From the NCBI GenBank assembly GCA_018287875.1, contig JAGVVL010000017.1, positions 2,356,001 through 2,420,000 on the forward strand: a stretch of 64,000 bases of DNA, in the 5' to 3' direction. The stretch comes from Nigrospora sphaerica. Taxonomy: Eukaryota > Ascomycota > Sordariomycetes > Amphisphaeriales > Apiosporaceae. Below the pieces are notes generated by a model. The model was not told where the DNA came from. It saw only the letters and a program-made list of their open reading frames with translations, and ran no database searches. The translations under genes and the position numbers were made by a program. Below, piece after piece: positions 31,058 to 44,124 of this stretch (its first letter is position 1; every line of letters starts with the position of its first letter).

Positions 31058-32285
31058 GATTTGAACGTGTTTGCTACCCAGGCAGGCGGTCGGCTCGAGT
31101 CGAAGTCGCAAGGTTTCTCAAAGACGGATCGACCGGGTGAATATGCATGCACGCGCTATACGGGCTGATCGCGAGCAAGGCGCCAAGTGGGTAGGCTGGC
31201 GATCGGCGGTTTCTTGGCACAGAGCAGGTTCCTGGGAATTATGTCACGATAGGTTGACGGGGCAACAACCAATGACGATGGCTCAAGACGGGCCAAGGTC
31301 ACGCCGTCACGGTTGGCACTTGGGCCCAAGGCTCGGCGTCGTACTGTGCAAATCGCCCGCCGCTTCTTCTGCCATTGCCGCCGGGGTACCGGAACCGACG
31401 ACCCGACCGTGAACGGGGCCTCGCGACCTGTTTGTGTCGGTGTACCTACCCAGTTGTGTGAAGTAGGTACCACCAACATGGATTGGATGCGCCTCCACCC
31501 ATCGATCGAATGCCCCTGACCAAAGTAGTTGCGCGAGCGACGCGACCAACCCAAGTTCAGGTTCCCACGTTTGGGGCGGTCCGGCTCCGTTCTGCCCTGG
31601 TTGGCCCAGTTTGTAGTCGCCCGCTTACTGGAAGGGGATAAGCACATCTGCTTTCAATGCCTGGGTACCTGTCGTAGGCTGATGATGGAACCCAATGGGA
31701 CGGCCATCGTTTCTCTGGCCCTTCTGCACTGCCCGCCTGCGAAGCCTGCCGAGCAGCCGCCCAACCACGCCGACCAGCCACCCAGGTGGTGGAGGGGCTG
31801 GAAGGGGGGAAAAGAACCCACACGCGTTATTATTAGCCGAAGGTGCAGCCGACTGGCTGGCCCATCCTTCCGTCCCAGAATGTTGTATCCATACTCGATC
31901 AAGGCCCGTGCTGAACGAAGCCCGAGGGATGTAGTTGGAGGCAGAGAACCATCTCGAGACAAGGTGACCCTGCGCCTGCTTGAAGCTATCGTTTGTTGTT
32001 CTCGTTATACACCACCTTCAGTCGCGTGGGATGAGAGGGTAGTACCGTGCCCGACCGGGTCGTGCCCGTATCGATAAGCTAAGCTAAGCCGAGAATCGTG
32101 GGGTTAAGCCGCCGCTACCGTGGATTGTATATACCGACCCTAGCCGATGGCTATGGGATCACATCCGGGGTAGCCTCTTCCCCCATCCTGGGGAAATGCC
32201 CCGGATAGTCCCCTGTTCCCCATTGAAGACGCCGTCGTGTGTTCTCGCCGTGTGTCTTCTGGGATAGAACGTCAGGTCCGGCGAC
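31058..32285. other. 1.2-kb divergent promoter region (exgD / E1 beta)
   Basis: Shared upstream region of two genes transcribed away from each other. No coding frame with motifs and no repeats worth naming were found. Confidence 0.5.
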
Positions 32286-33585
32286 ATGAAGCCATCCGGA
32301 TCGCTCCGAAGTATATCGGCGGCCAAAGTGGCCTTGCCCGCCCTTCGCCCGGCCAGCGCCCCCATTTGCGCGGCCCTCCCCCGCCATCATCAAAGCCGTC
32401 GCCGCCCGTATTCAACTAACCCCGTGAATGCTCGTCTCAACCTCCCTCCGGACTACGCGACCACTCCCCTCCTCGCCCAGAGCTCCCAGTCTGCCCTATC
32501 GAATCCCGAGCTCCCGGCCGAGGTGCGCAATGGCACTACCAAGCGCATGAACCTGTTCCAGGCCATCAACGATGCCCTTTCGACCGCCCTCGCCCAGGAC
32601 GAGAACACGTTGATATTCGGCGAGGATGTCTCCTTTGGCGGTGTCTTTCGCTGCACAATGAAGCTGGCCGAGTCGTACGGGAGCGACCGCGTCTTCAACA
32701 CGCCGCTGACGGAACAGGGCATCATGGGGTTTGCCATCGGCCTGGCCGCCGAGGGCATGCGGCCCATCGCCGAGATCCAGTTTGCCGACTACGTGTACCC
32801 GGCCTTCGACCAGTTGGTGAACGAGGCGGCCAAGTTCCGGTACCGCGATGGTTCCTGTGGGCGGAGCGCCGGCGGGCTCACGGTGCGCATGCCGTGTGGC
32901 GGCGTTGGCCACGGCGCGCTGTACCACAGCCAAAGCCCCGAGAGTCTGTTCACGCATATTCCCGGACTGCGGGTGATTATGCCTCGGAGCCCGTTGCAGG
33001 CCAAGGGACTCTTGCTCTCGGCGATCCAGAGCAACGACCCCTGCATCTTCATGGAACCCAAGATCCTGTACCGGGCCGCCGTCGAGCAGGTGCCCACCGC
33101 CGCTTACACGCTCCCTCTCTCCAAGGCCGAGATCCTGAAGGAGGGCAGCGACGTCACCATCGTCTCCTATGGCCAGCCCATCTACACGTGCAACGCCGCC
33201 ATCCAGAAAGCCGAGCAGGATTTGGGCATCTCGATCGAGCTCATCGACCTGAGGACGCTGTACCCGTGGGACAAGGAGACCGTCTTCAAGAGCGTGCGGA
33301 AGACGGGCCGCTGCTTGGTGGTGCACGAGGCCATGGTGAATGCAGGAATCGGCGCCGAGGTGGCCGCCTCCATCCAAGGGGACCCCGAGACCTTCATTCG
33401 GCTCGAGGCTCCCGTGCAAAGGGTGGCCGGCTGGAGCATACACATGCCGTTGATGTTTGAGAAATTCAACGTCCCCGACGTTGCCCGTAAGTTCCCACCT
33501 GCTCACCTGTCTCTGGACTCTCATCTTTGCTAACTCAACGGTCCCAGGGGTGTACGACAACGTGAAGAAGGTTCTAGATTACTAG
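32286..33585 (+). CDS. BCKDHB: Branched-chain 2-oxoacid dehydrogenase E1 subunit beta, mitochondrial
   Basis: Part of the mitochondrial complex that oxidatively decarboxylates the 2-oxoacids from Leu, Ile and Val. Exons are 32286-33486 and 33548-33585; the product is 412 residues. The second exon holds only 12 codons plus stop and ends in VYDNVKKVLDY. Residues 1-50 are rich in Arg, Ala and Ser with RRRPYSTNP, a clear presequence. Motifs: MNLFQAINDAL, FGEDVSFGGVFR (about 111-122), NTPLTEQGIMGFAIG and GGVGHGALYHSQSPE (about 207-220). The last of these and GVFR separate it from pyruvate dehydrogenase E1 beta. It needs an E1 alpha partner encoded elsewhere. The intron has donor GTAAGT and branch CTAAC. 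Confidence 0.95.
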
Positions 33586-35446
33586 AGCAAATGGCCCGTT
33601 GGGCTCGGGACGTACCTGTTCTTTGCAGCATAGCGAAATTAATACCATTAGGTATTCCCACCTTTGGGTAGACAAATAGCCGATCCCATACTTTTGGCAC
33701 GACACTGAAGGGATATGTCTTGCAATGAGTCCTCGGAGAGTTGTGCTAAGAAACAGACGCCGCAACTCAACTGCCTGTGCAAGGCCCGAGTATCGTTCTT
33801 CAGTTCCATGTATCCGTTAGACACAAAGCTGTGGCAGGCTGCCTTGTGCTTTCAGTCAGACGAGCCAAGAAATCCAGGGTCCATGCCACGATATCATCCA
33901 TTCTGGCTTGACTACTGATCGACCTCACGAAAGTGATACTCGTTCCAATTGGTGGCCCAATATTTCAGCGTGCTTTTGCTTCTACTTCCGCGGCCCCGGA
34001 TTTTCCGGGTTTTGCGAATGATGCAGTGTCGACCAAATCAAACTAAGAGTCCGCATGTTCCTTGGGCCGAGTGGCCCGAAGCCATCTCGTAGTTCCCTGT
34101 GCGGCCTACACTGATATAAGAGACTTATCATGTATGGAGTGTCCTATGCTCAAGGCGGGGTGAACGGTGACGTAAAAGCCACCTAGGTTGTCGACCCCAG
34201 CGCTCGAACTACAACCCATCGAAAGTTTGTGAACAACGTCGTCCAGAGCCACCAGTCCCTGCGTAGTGGTCCGATTAGTTGAATTCGACCTGCGCCACAT
34301 ACCGCTGGATGGACCACGGCCTCGGGTCACACTAGGGGTTAAGTATAATGCGATAGGAATTAAGAAAGATACCGCCAAGTCGGTTCGGTTCTACGTCAAT
34401 TTACCGTGATGCGTCGTGGGGTAACGCCCTCCTCGGTAAACGTTCGAGGGATGGCTGTAAGCCAAGTACCGGCTGGCCCGGAGAACTTCCACCAGCTTCG
34501 ATCTACCTCTCCGGCTTCTTAGAGTAAGCTGCCGGTGGCGCTTTCCAACTAGGGCCAAACATCATCATGTGGCTGAGCATACGGCGGAGGGTTCTTTGTC
34601 GATCTGGCGAAGAGGCTCCAGCTCTCGGGGAAATCGGACTGATCACAGAGAGCCGGTGCGCCCGTCCACTGCCAAGGCAAAGGCTGACGACGATCCGAGG
34701 AATTAGGCCCGAGTGAAGCCATGGGTCCCATGTACTCTAGGCATTGGCGGTGCTTCGTCAAGGCCGCAAACCTTCTTTTTAACCCAAAGGCGGGGGAAGG
34801 CGGAATGCTTTGATATCATTCGGTATGAGTACGGAGTCGAGTTGAATATGATCGTGCCTACAAGGCTCATGAAAGCCGCGTCGAGAGATCGGCGAGAGCC
34901 ATGGTGTGAGCCGCGGTATAAGCTGAAGGCAGGGACCAGGTGATGGAAGTATTCCTGACGGCCGGATCATAGGTAAGGTAGGTGACGATCAAGGGTGAAG
35001 ACCCGGCCTGGACAGACTACAGCAGCGGTAGTTTCTCTGGCAAGTTGTGATGGTAATGTCACAGCAGATTGTTAGGACGAGCCGGGCCGACCGCGGGTTT
35101 ACTTAGTTGTAAACCAATTTATATCGCGTTCTGCTATAAAGCGTCCGTTTATATTTTTCACAGATACTACCAGCTCTAGATGCGGGCCATTCCGAGGCAT
35201 CTATTCCACAGGTCCGAGTGTAATCCACTATAGCCGTGCTTGGTAGATATTAGGCAGTGAGACGATAAAAGGAGATCGGTGTTGAAACATGGGCTAGTAG
35301 GGATCCCAAGCGACCGAACAGGCTTGGCTCGTGGGTTTCCTGATCTCCCGCGCTGTCACGGGCCCACGCGTCTCTCCAACTCGTCCGCGATGCAGCATGT
35401 GACTTCCCGAAACGGTTAAGAATAGGAGGTCACCGTCCCTCCTCCT

Positions 35447-35467
35447 CCGCCGCCGCCGCCGCCGCCG
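35447..35467. repeat. (CCG)7 trinucleotide run
   Basis: Seven CCG units in non-coding DNA, preceded by CCTCCT. Confidence 0.9.
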
Positions 35468-36379
35468 TCGCCGCCAGATCGGGGGAGCAGCCGAACGGTA
35501 CCGTCCATCGCGGGTGGCGACCTACTGGTGCGCCCTGCGCGCGGCTACGGAGCGTCACGATGCAAAATTGCCGGCGCTGCGCATGGAACTGGGAGGGGCC
35601 ATTTTTACCTCGCGCGCCCTGGCAGGGGGTGCGCGTGGGGCTCAAAGTCTCCGTGTCCCAGGTTCCCATCCCCATTCTGCCATGGATTGACAGGACCATC
35701 CCTCTTGTCCGCCTGCTTCTGGTAGGCGCACGCCCCGACGTAATCAAACTTTGTTCAGACTTCAATATTCCATGAAAACTCTATCCATCTTCTGCCGAAG
35801 TATAGGGGATCCTGTGATTGGAAAAAGGACCTCCTGCGCCCATCTGGTTCATGCGGCCCGGCGGCTCCGCCGGCGAGCTCGGAGCCTGTGGCTTTCCTGG
35901 CCGCCTCCACTTGGCCGAATACCACCCTCCCGTCAGGAGACGCCGGCACTACTGAGGGACGTAGCCAGGCTGTCTCGCCTCCTGGTACGGATTGCGAACC
36001 GGCCATGCACTGAAACCCCGGCCATCCGGTTGGAATATGGAGCGAAACCGCCTGCGCGCTGTTACGCCTGGACGGGCGAGTTGGTGGTTCCCTCGCGAGT
36101 CATGGGCCCCGCGATGTGCCAAGGGGGTCGTCCGGGGTGGCCGGCAACGGCGACGGGCCATCAATGCCTCATTCTGAGCGTGTAGGGCCGCCAGTCTCCC
36201 AGGGGGTGTGCACGTCTTGCCCGTTCCCCTTGGCACGGCATGTACCAGTCCACTGTGGGCTGAGGTCGTGGCTATGGCGGCAACAAAAGCAGGGTCGAAT
36301 GGAAAGTGCCTCTCGAGGATCCGGGGTTGGGCGGATCGTGTAGGTAGTCCCTTGTCGCCCGTGACAGGACACAGGAGAG

Positions 36380-36386
36380 TATATAG
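36380..36386 (+). promoter_or_regulatory. Candidate TATA box of the chitinase gene
   Basis: TATATAG, 106 bp before the chitinase start codon at 36492, a suitable distance for a regulated fungal promoter. Confidence 0.45.
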
Positions 36387-36491
36387 ATGTCCTGTCCGGG
36401 CCCTATGTTTCCAGAGAAGATTTGTTTGCCATGTTCACCGCATATCGGTGCACTCAAACACTCGCTTCCGTATACTGACAGTTATTCCGTC

Positions 36492-38060
36492 ATGCCTCTC
36501 CTTAATAACTTCTTCACGGGCGCGGCCCTCCTCGCGGGTGTCACCAGCAGCTGTCCTATGGCTCTCGCGGCTCCTGCTTCCACGCAGTCAACGTCGCGAG
36601 ACGTCCAGTTCGTGTCCTCGGGCTACTTCGGCGGCATGCACGCGTTGCGCGGCGCCCCCGTCTCGGCCATCCCCTGGTCCAAGTACACCGATATCAAGTA
36701 CGCCTTTGCCGAGCCGACTGCCGACTGCAAGTTGAACTTGGACGGATTCAGCCCCGAGTCCATCGCCGGCTTTGTGGAAGCAGGCAAAAAACACAACGTC
36801 AAGACCCTCCTCTCCACCGGCGGGTGGACCGGGAGCATTTACATCTCCAGCTGTCTCGGCTCGGCCGCGAACCGTACCGCGTTTGCGAATACATTGGTGG
36901 AATTTGTCAAGCAGAACGGAATGCAGGGCTTTGACATTGATTTCGAGTATCCTGTAAGTGCCACCGCTGTATCTCATCGCCCCTTTCGGCAAGGATTCCG
37001 TACGACGCGTCTACGCCACTTCGTGATTTGGCTGCCGTAGGCCGAGGAGGCTCCGAAAGCTCTCAACGGCTGTATTTTCGGATGACCCGCTGACGTTTAA
37101 TACTGTAGAACAGGAAGGGTCTCGGCTGCAACAACATTAACCCGCACGATGTGGACAACCTGTTGGCCTTCTTCAAGGAGGTTCGCGCGCACCCGGACGG
37201 CAAGAACATGTACCTCACGGCTGCGGGCTCCCTGTTCCCTTGGAATGGGGCGGATGGAAAGGCCTCTACCGACCTCAAGGGCTTCGCCGAGGTGCTCGAC
37301 TACATCATGATCATGGTCAGTACCTCCATATTGTCGAGGTGCACCGAATAGCACTGACCAGTAGTTTGTAGGCCTACGACCTGTACGGTGCCTGGGCCGG
37401 CACCGGAGGCCCCAACGCCGCTCTCGAGTCATCCTGCGACAAGCGCAACATCATGGGCGCCGCCAAGGATGGCGTCGACAAGTGGATCGCCGCTGGCCTC
37501 CCAGCGAACAAGTTGGTCCTCGGCATTCCGTTCTACGGGCACGGCTTCGCCGTCAACGAGACGTCCGCCTTCACCGCACCCGGCGTCCTGAACATGTACC
37601 CGCCGCAAAACTCAACCAACCGCCGCCAGGGCAGCAGCTGGGACAGCGATCCTGCCGTGGACCCCTGTGGTGACGCCCAGCCTCACTCCGGGACCTTCCC
37701 CTTCTGGAGCATGATCACGGAGGCCGGCTTCTTGGACCAGTCTGGCAATCCCAAGGACGGAATTGCCTACACCTACGATGAGTGTAGCCAGACGGTAAGT
37801 GGAAGAAATCACTCTTGGTTTCGAGTGCCAATCCCCGGATACACGAACGGTGCTGATCCAGTTCTGCTCCCCAGCCCGCCATCTATGACGCGAAGAACGA
37901 GTGGTGGGTGTCTTACGACAACGCTCAGTCTGTGAAGGCTAAGGGCGCGTACGCCAAGTCTGCTGGTTTGCTGGGCTTTTGCGCGTACGAAACCGGTGGT
38001 GATCATAACGACATACTCATCAACGCCGCACGCTCAGGTGCCGGCCTCTCCAACAATTAG
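36492..38060 (+). CDS. Secreted GH18 chitinase
   Basis: Cleaves chitin outside the cell. Four exons: 36492-36953, 37109-37315, 37372-37794 and 37875-38060, all phase 0, giving 425 residues. A signal peptide covers about residues 1-26. The chitin-binding SxGG motif is LSTGGWTGS. The catalytic DxDxE is GFDIDFEYP with D148, D150 and E152, directly before intron 1. Barrel motifs MAYDLYGAWAG (spanning the exon 2-3 join), LVLGIPFYGHGF and YETGGDHNDIL follow. There is no carbohydrate-binding module, Ser/Thr-rich linker or GPI signal, so it is a simple secreted enzyme; whether it serves own-wall remodelling or attack on other chitin is open. The acceptor of intron 3 was chosen because the nearer AG (CCAG at 37857-37860) leads to a stop codon. 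Confidence 0.92.
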
Positions 38061-38903
38061 GCTGTGGAAACATGTTTCGATGGGATGCGGTGGTCCCCAG
38101 TTGGTATCAGTCATCACGTGGTGGAATTTTGTTCCTGTCCGCGGTAATATGAGGAATATACCTGCAACCTCCGTAATTTGCCCCCTCTGCGCTGTGGGAT
38201 ATGTCATCCGCCATGGAAACGCCGGATCCGTGGACGCAAGTATGCATGCCGCTGCACTTGAATCGCTTGCACATGAACAGCCTGGCCTCATCCGATGCTA
38301 GCGTCTCGGCCAGCAAGGTCAAGGCCTTGGGCTGGATGTCGAAACGAACTGCTGAGGAATGGGACGTCGTAGGCCTACATTTTCTCCGCCAGGTAGCGTT
38401 GGCCAGCGAGAGTACCTTAGAATATCGAGCGGACAAACCCAGGGGTCTAGGGTTGATGTCATCGTGTGACGGTGGGACATTATCGACGAGGGGCTCGTTG
38501 ACATCCAAGACGAGGAGGAACTTAGTAGGTACCTTAGGTAAGCAAGTACATATGTAAATATTCCTGCAGCCTGGTATGCATCCGAGGCCGAACCCCAAAC
38601 CCATTCGCCTCTCGCGCGCGGCCCCCCTCTTTAACAAAGAGGGGGCGGCGGGAGCCAAGGTGGGCAATCGCTGGGCATTGCATCGGCGCTCTAGGCCTAT
38701 TTCATGGGGTCGGCTCAACGGCCCCCGAGAGCTCAATGTGGAATATATCGACCGGGGCATGGCAACGAGACGCCAGACGGGTATAAGAGACATGCCGAGT
38801 AAAGAAGGCATTGTAAATAGATTGTGCCAAACGCTTGCCGCTCTCGAGAGGCAATTGTTGAAGATTCCAGTGTCTCGGATCAAGTCCCAGCTCGGCGACA
38901 AAA
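38061..38903. other. Intergenic region, chitinase to mannanase
   Basis: No gene seen. GTATAAGAG near 38780, about 120 bp before the mannanase start, is a possible TATA element. Confidence 0.45.
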
Positions 38904-40340
38904 ATGCGGACCGCCGCTTCCTTCTGTTTTCTGGCCACTGGCGCCGCCCTGGCTGCCGTAACCAAACCACCCAAAGGTTTCGTGACGGCTGAAGGCACCA
39001 AATTCAAGCTCGATGGCAAGGACTTCTTCTTTGCCGGAAGCAATGCCTATTATTTCCCCTTCAACAACGTGAGCCTGCGCTTCAAGCCTCCCTGGCCCGT
39101 CAGCGCCCCAAAACGCGATAGGCCGCTAATACCGGGCCCCAGAACCAAACCAACGTCGAGCTCGGCCTTACAGCGGCGAAGGAGGCCGGCCTGAACGTCT
39201 TCCGCACGTGGGGCTTCAACGACAAGAACGTCACATACAACCCGGTTGGCAAGCCCCAGTATGGCGACGAGGGCGCCGGCACCACCGAAGTCGTGTTCCA
39301 GCGATGGGACAACGGCCAGGCCGCCATCGACCTGTCTCCCTTTGACAAGGTTGTCGACGCGGCCGCCCAGACCGGCATCAAGCTCCTGGTGGCTTTTACC
39401 AACAACTGGTCGGTACCTACCTAGTGATTGACTACTACTGCTTTGTTCGTCGTCCTTGGGCCACCATCTAACATTCTCCCCCAAGGGCTGACTACGGCGG
39501 CATGGATGTCTACACGGTAAATCTCGGCGGCAAATACCACGACGATGTAAGCCCTGGCCCACCAGCCCCGTTTCTCTCTCGTTTTACTTCCTGGGGACGA
39601 GCCGCCTGACATCTCCCCGTCAGTTCTACACAGTGCCCGAGATCAAAGCGGCCTACAAGGACTATATCAAGGCCTTCGTGACGCGGTACAAAGATTCGCC
39701 CACCATCTTCGGCTGGGAGCTGGCCAACGAACCGCGCTGCGGCGCCGACGCGGTGCGGAACCTACCCAGCAGTGGCAAGTGCACGCCCGAGGTTCTGACG
39801 GCCTGGATTGACGAGATGAGCACCTACGTCAAGTCGCTCGACCCCTTCCACCTCGTGACGTGGGGCGGCGAGGGCGGCTTCCATCGCGAGTCGGCGGACA
39901 AGTTCTACAATGGCGGGGACGGCGGGGACTTTGACGCAGAGCTCGCGCTGCCGTCGGTCGACTTTGGCACTTTCCACTCGTACCCTGACTGGTGGTCCAA
40001 GACGGTGGCGTGGACGGACCAGTGGGTTCGGGACCACGCGGCGTCGCAGCGCGCCGTCGGCAAGCCCGTGGTGCACGAGGAGTACGGCTGGATGACGGAC
40101 GCGGCGCGCCTCGCCAACCTCGGCCGCGTCGCCCCCGAGACGCGCACCGAGGTCCTCGGCGGTTGGCAGCGCATCGGCCTCGACGAGCGCCTCGCCGGTG
40201 ACATGTTCTGGCAGTTTGGCTACTCGGGCTACTCATACGGCCGCAACCACGACGATGGCTTCACCGTCTTCCTCGACGACGATGAGGCCCAGCAGCTTGT
40301 TTACGAACATGCTGCCGACGTAAATAAGCTGAACGCTTGA
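38904..40340 (+). CDS. Secreted endo-1,4-beta-mannanase, GH5 (subfamily 7 type)
   Basis: Hydrolyses mannan backbones of plant cell walls. Exons are 38904-39068, 39143-39408, 39486-39546 and 39624-40340, giving 402 residues. A signal peptide covers about residues 1-18. Motifs: [38 protein letters not shown] (restored only by splicing exon 2 to 3), the acid/base E200 in [10 protein letters not shown], and the nucleophile at E316/E317 in VVHEEYGW. It ends without a cellulose-binding module, so it is a catalytic domain only. Intron 2 uses donor GTCGGT, which is weak; the alternative donor GTACCT seven bases on would shift the frame. It follows the chitinase in the same direction, 0.84 kb apart. 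Confidence 0.92.
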
Positions 40341-41023
40341 GGGTGCCCGCGCGTAGCTAGCTGTTGCGCTATTGTGTTGATTCGGGAACGCTGGAGGTAG
40401 AAACAATAGCGTGAAGTCAGGATTCAGTATAGTACCACCATACCATATCGGGCCGTTTCGAGTCGAGAGCGTATATTTGATTTCCTGCTGTAGACAGCCA
40501 CAGGTAGGTTTTCTCGGCTTACCGGCGTCACTTGGGGCTAAGAGTCTCCATATCTGGGATGTATATACGAAGTAGTTGTAGCCAGAGACCAGTCGAGGGG
40601 GCCAGCTGCGTTCCAGTCACTATGTATCCATTTGGTTACAGCCGCAAGTGGACCTCTCGGCGTGTCGGAATTACTCGGCGTTCATGCTCATAAGAAAAAG
40701 CAGCTTCTGTCTCCGTGGGTTCTCGAATCCAAACGAGGAAAAGCGGTTGGGAATTAAGATATGACAACGGGTCGCACACGATTTATTTGGTAAGTCTGCA
40801 AGGGGGATACTTTTGGCGCGTAGCACGAAAGGGGCGATTAGCCAACTCCATCTGCCTTAGCCGGAACGCGGCAGTCGAGCTAACGAGATAACTAGTAACG
40901 ACACTACAGTAAAACTCACCACGGCTGAGCAAAGTGTCCAGCACAGCGCACACGGGAAAGCCACACCGGAGACGCATTGGCTAGGCGAGCGCGGCAGTGC
41001 CTCAAGCGCATTCCTTCTTGCCC
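40341..41023. other. Intergenic region, mannanase to MFS gene
   Basis: No gene and no repeat seen. It serves as 3' flank and promoter of co-oriented genes. Confidence 0.5.
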
Positions 41024-42638
41024 ATGGCCAACGAAACTCGTTCCGGCATGGCCGGCCGCGCTTTGGAGGAGCTCGGCCTGGTCTCGTTGTACCTGGCGCC
41101 GGCCGACGTCAAGCTGCTCTGTCTGCAGCGCTTCGTGCGCCTCTTCGCCTACGGGGCCTCGACCCTCATCCTGGTCACGTACCTGAAGAGCCTGGCCGTC
41201 TCCGAGACCGGCATCGGCCTCTTCATGACCCTGACGCTCGCCGGCGACATCGCCATCAGCTTCTTCCTGACCCTCTTCGCCGATGCCTTGGGCCGCAAGG
41301 CCATCCTCGTGCTCGGCGCCGCTCTGATGACGGCCGCCGGCATCGTCTTCGCCTTGTCTGGAAACTTCTGGCTCATGTTGGCCGCCGCCATCGTCGGCAT
41401 CATCAGTCCGAGGTAGGGCGCATCTCCTTCGACGGACGGAAGTCTTCGCGTCGCTGACAAGCCATAGCGGCAACGAGATCGGCCCCTTCGCCGCCATTGA
41501 GGGGAGCATCATTTCTCACTTAACCGCCCCCGATCACAGAAGCGATGTGTTTGCATGGTATGGCCTGAGCGGGTCCGCGGGCACGGCCTGTGGTATGATG
41601 ACGGCCGGCTGGGTTCTGCACCACTTCCTCGAGGATCTCGCATGGGGCCACGTGGAGTCCTACCGGGCGGTATACTACTTGTACGCAGCCCTCGGCGTGG
41701 TAAAGCTGGTTCTCGCCCTGCTTCTGAGCCCCGCCGTCGAGACGGAGAAGAAACAGAAGCAAGACCGACCGCAGAACGGCCAGACGGAGACGGCGCCCCT
41801 GCTCACCGAAGGCTCCTCGTCCGAGGCGGAAAGCCCACAGCAGCCCAAGAAAAGCTGGCGCGCCCTGCTTCCCGAGATGGGACAAGGGAGCTTGGCCGTT
41901 GTGGTCCACCTTTCACTGCTATTTGCGCTGGATTCCTTCGCATCCGGCCTGGCGTCGATGTTTGTGGCCCTGTACCCCTCGAATACCGCCGCATTTGGCT
42001 AACTTGGGCAGGTCATGGATTACCTTCTTCTTCCATACACGCTACAATGTGGAAGAGGGCACTCTCGGCTCCGTCTTTTTCGTGACGAACATTATCGCAG
42101 CGGCATCCATGCTGTTGGCCTCGTCGCTTGCGAAGAGGTTCGGAAACGTCAATGTGAGAAAAACCCCGTGGGCTTGCGCAGTGCAGAACCGTGGGCGGCA
42201 CGGATTACTGACTTTGGGGCGGACCTGCAGACTATGGTGTTCACGCATCTGCCGTCCTCTGTCATGCTATCGCTCCTGGGCGTGCCCAACGACGTGCATG
42301 TGTCTCTGGTATTCCTGATCCTTCGCGCCTGCACGCAATCTATGGACAGTGCTCCCCGCGCGGCCTTCCTGGCCACCATGATCCGCCCGGCGGAGCGGAC
42401 GGCTGTGTTGGGGGCCATGAACGTCATCAAGACATGCTCGCAGACGATGGCGCCGCTTGTAACGGGCGTGCTGGCGGACAAAGGCCATCTCTGGGTCGCG
42501 TTCGTGTGCGCGGGAGCGCTGAAGGTTTGTTACGACCTTGGCCTTCTTGCTGCCTTTAAGACCAAGGAACGGGAGAGAGCCGAAGAAGAACGCCGAGTGC
42601 TCGAGGACGAGCGTCAGGCAACCGTCAACGGAAATTGA
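41024..42638 (+). CDS. Major facilitator superfamily transporter
   Basis: Membrane transporter of 476 residues. Proposed exons: 41024-41412, 41468-41959, 42012-42153 and 42231-42638. About six helices come before a charged central loop (ETEKKQKQDRPQNGQTETAP) and about five or six after. The conserved ISPSGNEIGPF is formed across the first splice, and the second splice gives LASMSWITFFFHTRYNVEEG. Intron 2 is 52 bp with an unusual donor, GTTTGT, and branch CTAAC; without removing it the frame closes at 42003. A basic motif FADALGRKA lies after helix 2. This subgroup, with SPSGNE, is common in fungi but has no firm substrate known to me. Drug or metabolite efflux is only a guess. Confidence 0.85.
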
Positions 42639-44124
42639 TGAGCGCCTGTTTTGGCTGTCAGCGGGACCGCCGGCGCGGGGCCCTCTCTGCCTCTCTGAAG
42701 TCAAATGGACTGCCGCGCGGATGACATGGCGGCGCAAACAGGGCTCCGTGGATGGTATACGGATAGTACCAAGCAATTGTGCTTATGCACAGGCGCATCG
42801 TGTGCTACTTGTACACAAGGCCGGGTTTACTACCGCGACGTCGGACAGAGAAGGTGAGACAGCCCGGTATCAGAGGCAGCAGCCAATTATAGCAATGACT
42901 CGCACACAACTCGGCATTCGGGGTTAGCACCGCAGTCTGGGGAGAGGGACGATGTATGTATATCCGTAGTCCCGTGTCGCACAGGGGTACGGCGAGGTTG
43001 GAGCCGTTCATGTGAGGAGGGAGCCCGCAGGCCCGTGGTCGGTCCCACAGATTCGGGACTCTGTGTCGGCGTGTAGCGCCTAAGACCAGGGCAATTGATA
43101 TTCCCCCGACGTCGTGGCCGCCAATTAGACGAACAGCCGAGGCAGGCCATGATCCCGATGCGAATACCGGCACAAAATCCCGCTCAAGGGCCGTGGGCCG
43201 CGCTCGACCCAAACGCGGCTAGCCCATCTACCGAAACCCCCCCCTTCAACAGACCCCAACACCCTCGGCTCTACGACGATCGAGCGACGGGGCCCCGGCC
43301 GGCCTGGAAAGGCTAGACGAAACGCGACCCTGGCCATCCTGGGCGAGAAAGCCAGCCTATCGAAGATGAGATGATGATGTTGTCGCTGCCGCTGCTTGCT
43401 GCTGTTGCGGTGGAAGGGAGCGACTGACCCCACCCCCACATGACGCGGGGATCACGGATCCTCCACCTCGACCTTTCCCACTGCGGAGACCCCGGGTAGG
43501 AATGGAGGGGGATGGGAACCAAGGTCGCGCTTGTCGTGTTGCAGGCAACCCCCCCCTGGGCATCGTCGCCTTTGTTCACGCTGCGTAAGCGCGAGCGCAG
43601 ATCCGACACCCATCGTGGAGAACAACCTCCCGCATAGCGGCCTCCTTCCCATCCGTCCTCGTGCCTCGCCTGTGTGAGAGAAGCGCCAACTTCCCGCCGG
43701 CCGATCCACTCTGTTAGGGAACATGGATACATACATCATACATGCCTATCTTTGTGGGCATTTCTCCCCTCGGCATCTCTCCGCTTCTCCTTACCCAGGC
43801 CTCCCTGCCAAGGGTTAATCAGCACTTAGGATATACGTCGAGACCCTCCGTCCCGATCCGGGACGCCTCTATATGAACTCGTGATGCCACGCTGCCTGCC
43901 AAGTCCCCTTATAGCCTCGTGACTTCTCCCGTCCTGTCCAGAAACCTCTTCCTCCTCTTTTCCAACACCCCACTAGACTGAAGACAGTGCTCGTAGACCG
44001 TTCGACTCTGTCCTCGGGAGGCTGAAGACATCAAGGGTTTCAACAACCCGCCCGGCACAACTCCTTCGAACACGGCGTATACGTGGCTATCATAGGCGTA
44101 CGCCCGTGAGCTTCCCCGGTCGCC
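42639..44124. other. 1.5-kb upstream region of the P450 gene
   Basis: No gene with motifs. C runs and CT-rich segments are present between 43200 and 44000. TATATGAAC near 43870 is a weak TATA candidate, 255 bp before the start codon. Confidence 0.45.

Larger units (their letters stand above)
33586..36491. other. 2.9-kb stretch without a recognised gene
   Basis: AT-richer than the neighbours between about 33900 and 35300, with no convincing frame. It contains a (CCG)7 run at 35447-35467. The end of the stretch is the chitinase promoter. Degenerate repeat DNA is possible, but no terminal repeats or transposase motifs are visible. Confidence 0.45.

Noticed and set aside
40715..40745. tRNA-like T-arm (GGGTTCTCGAATCC)
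   Set aside because: The B-box has an inserted base, and no matching A-box or acceptor stem is present.
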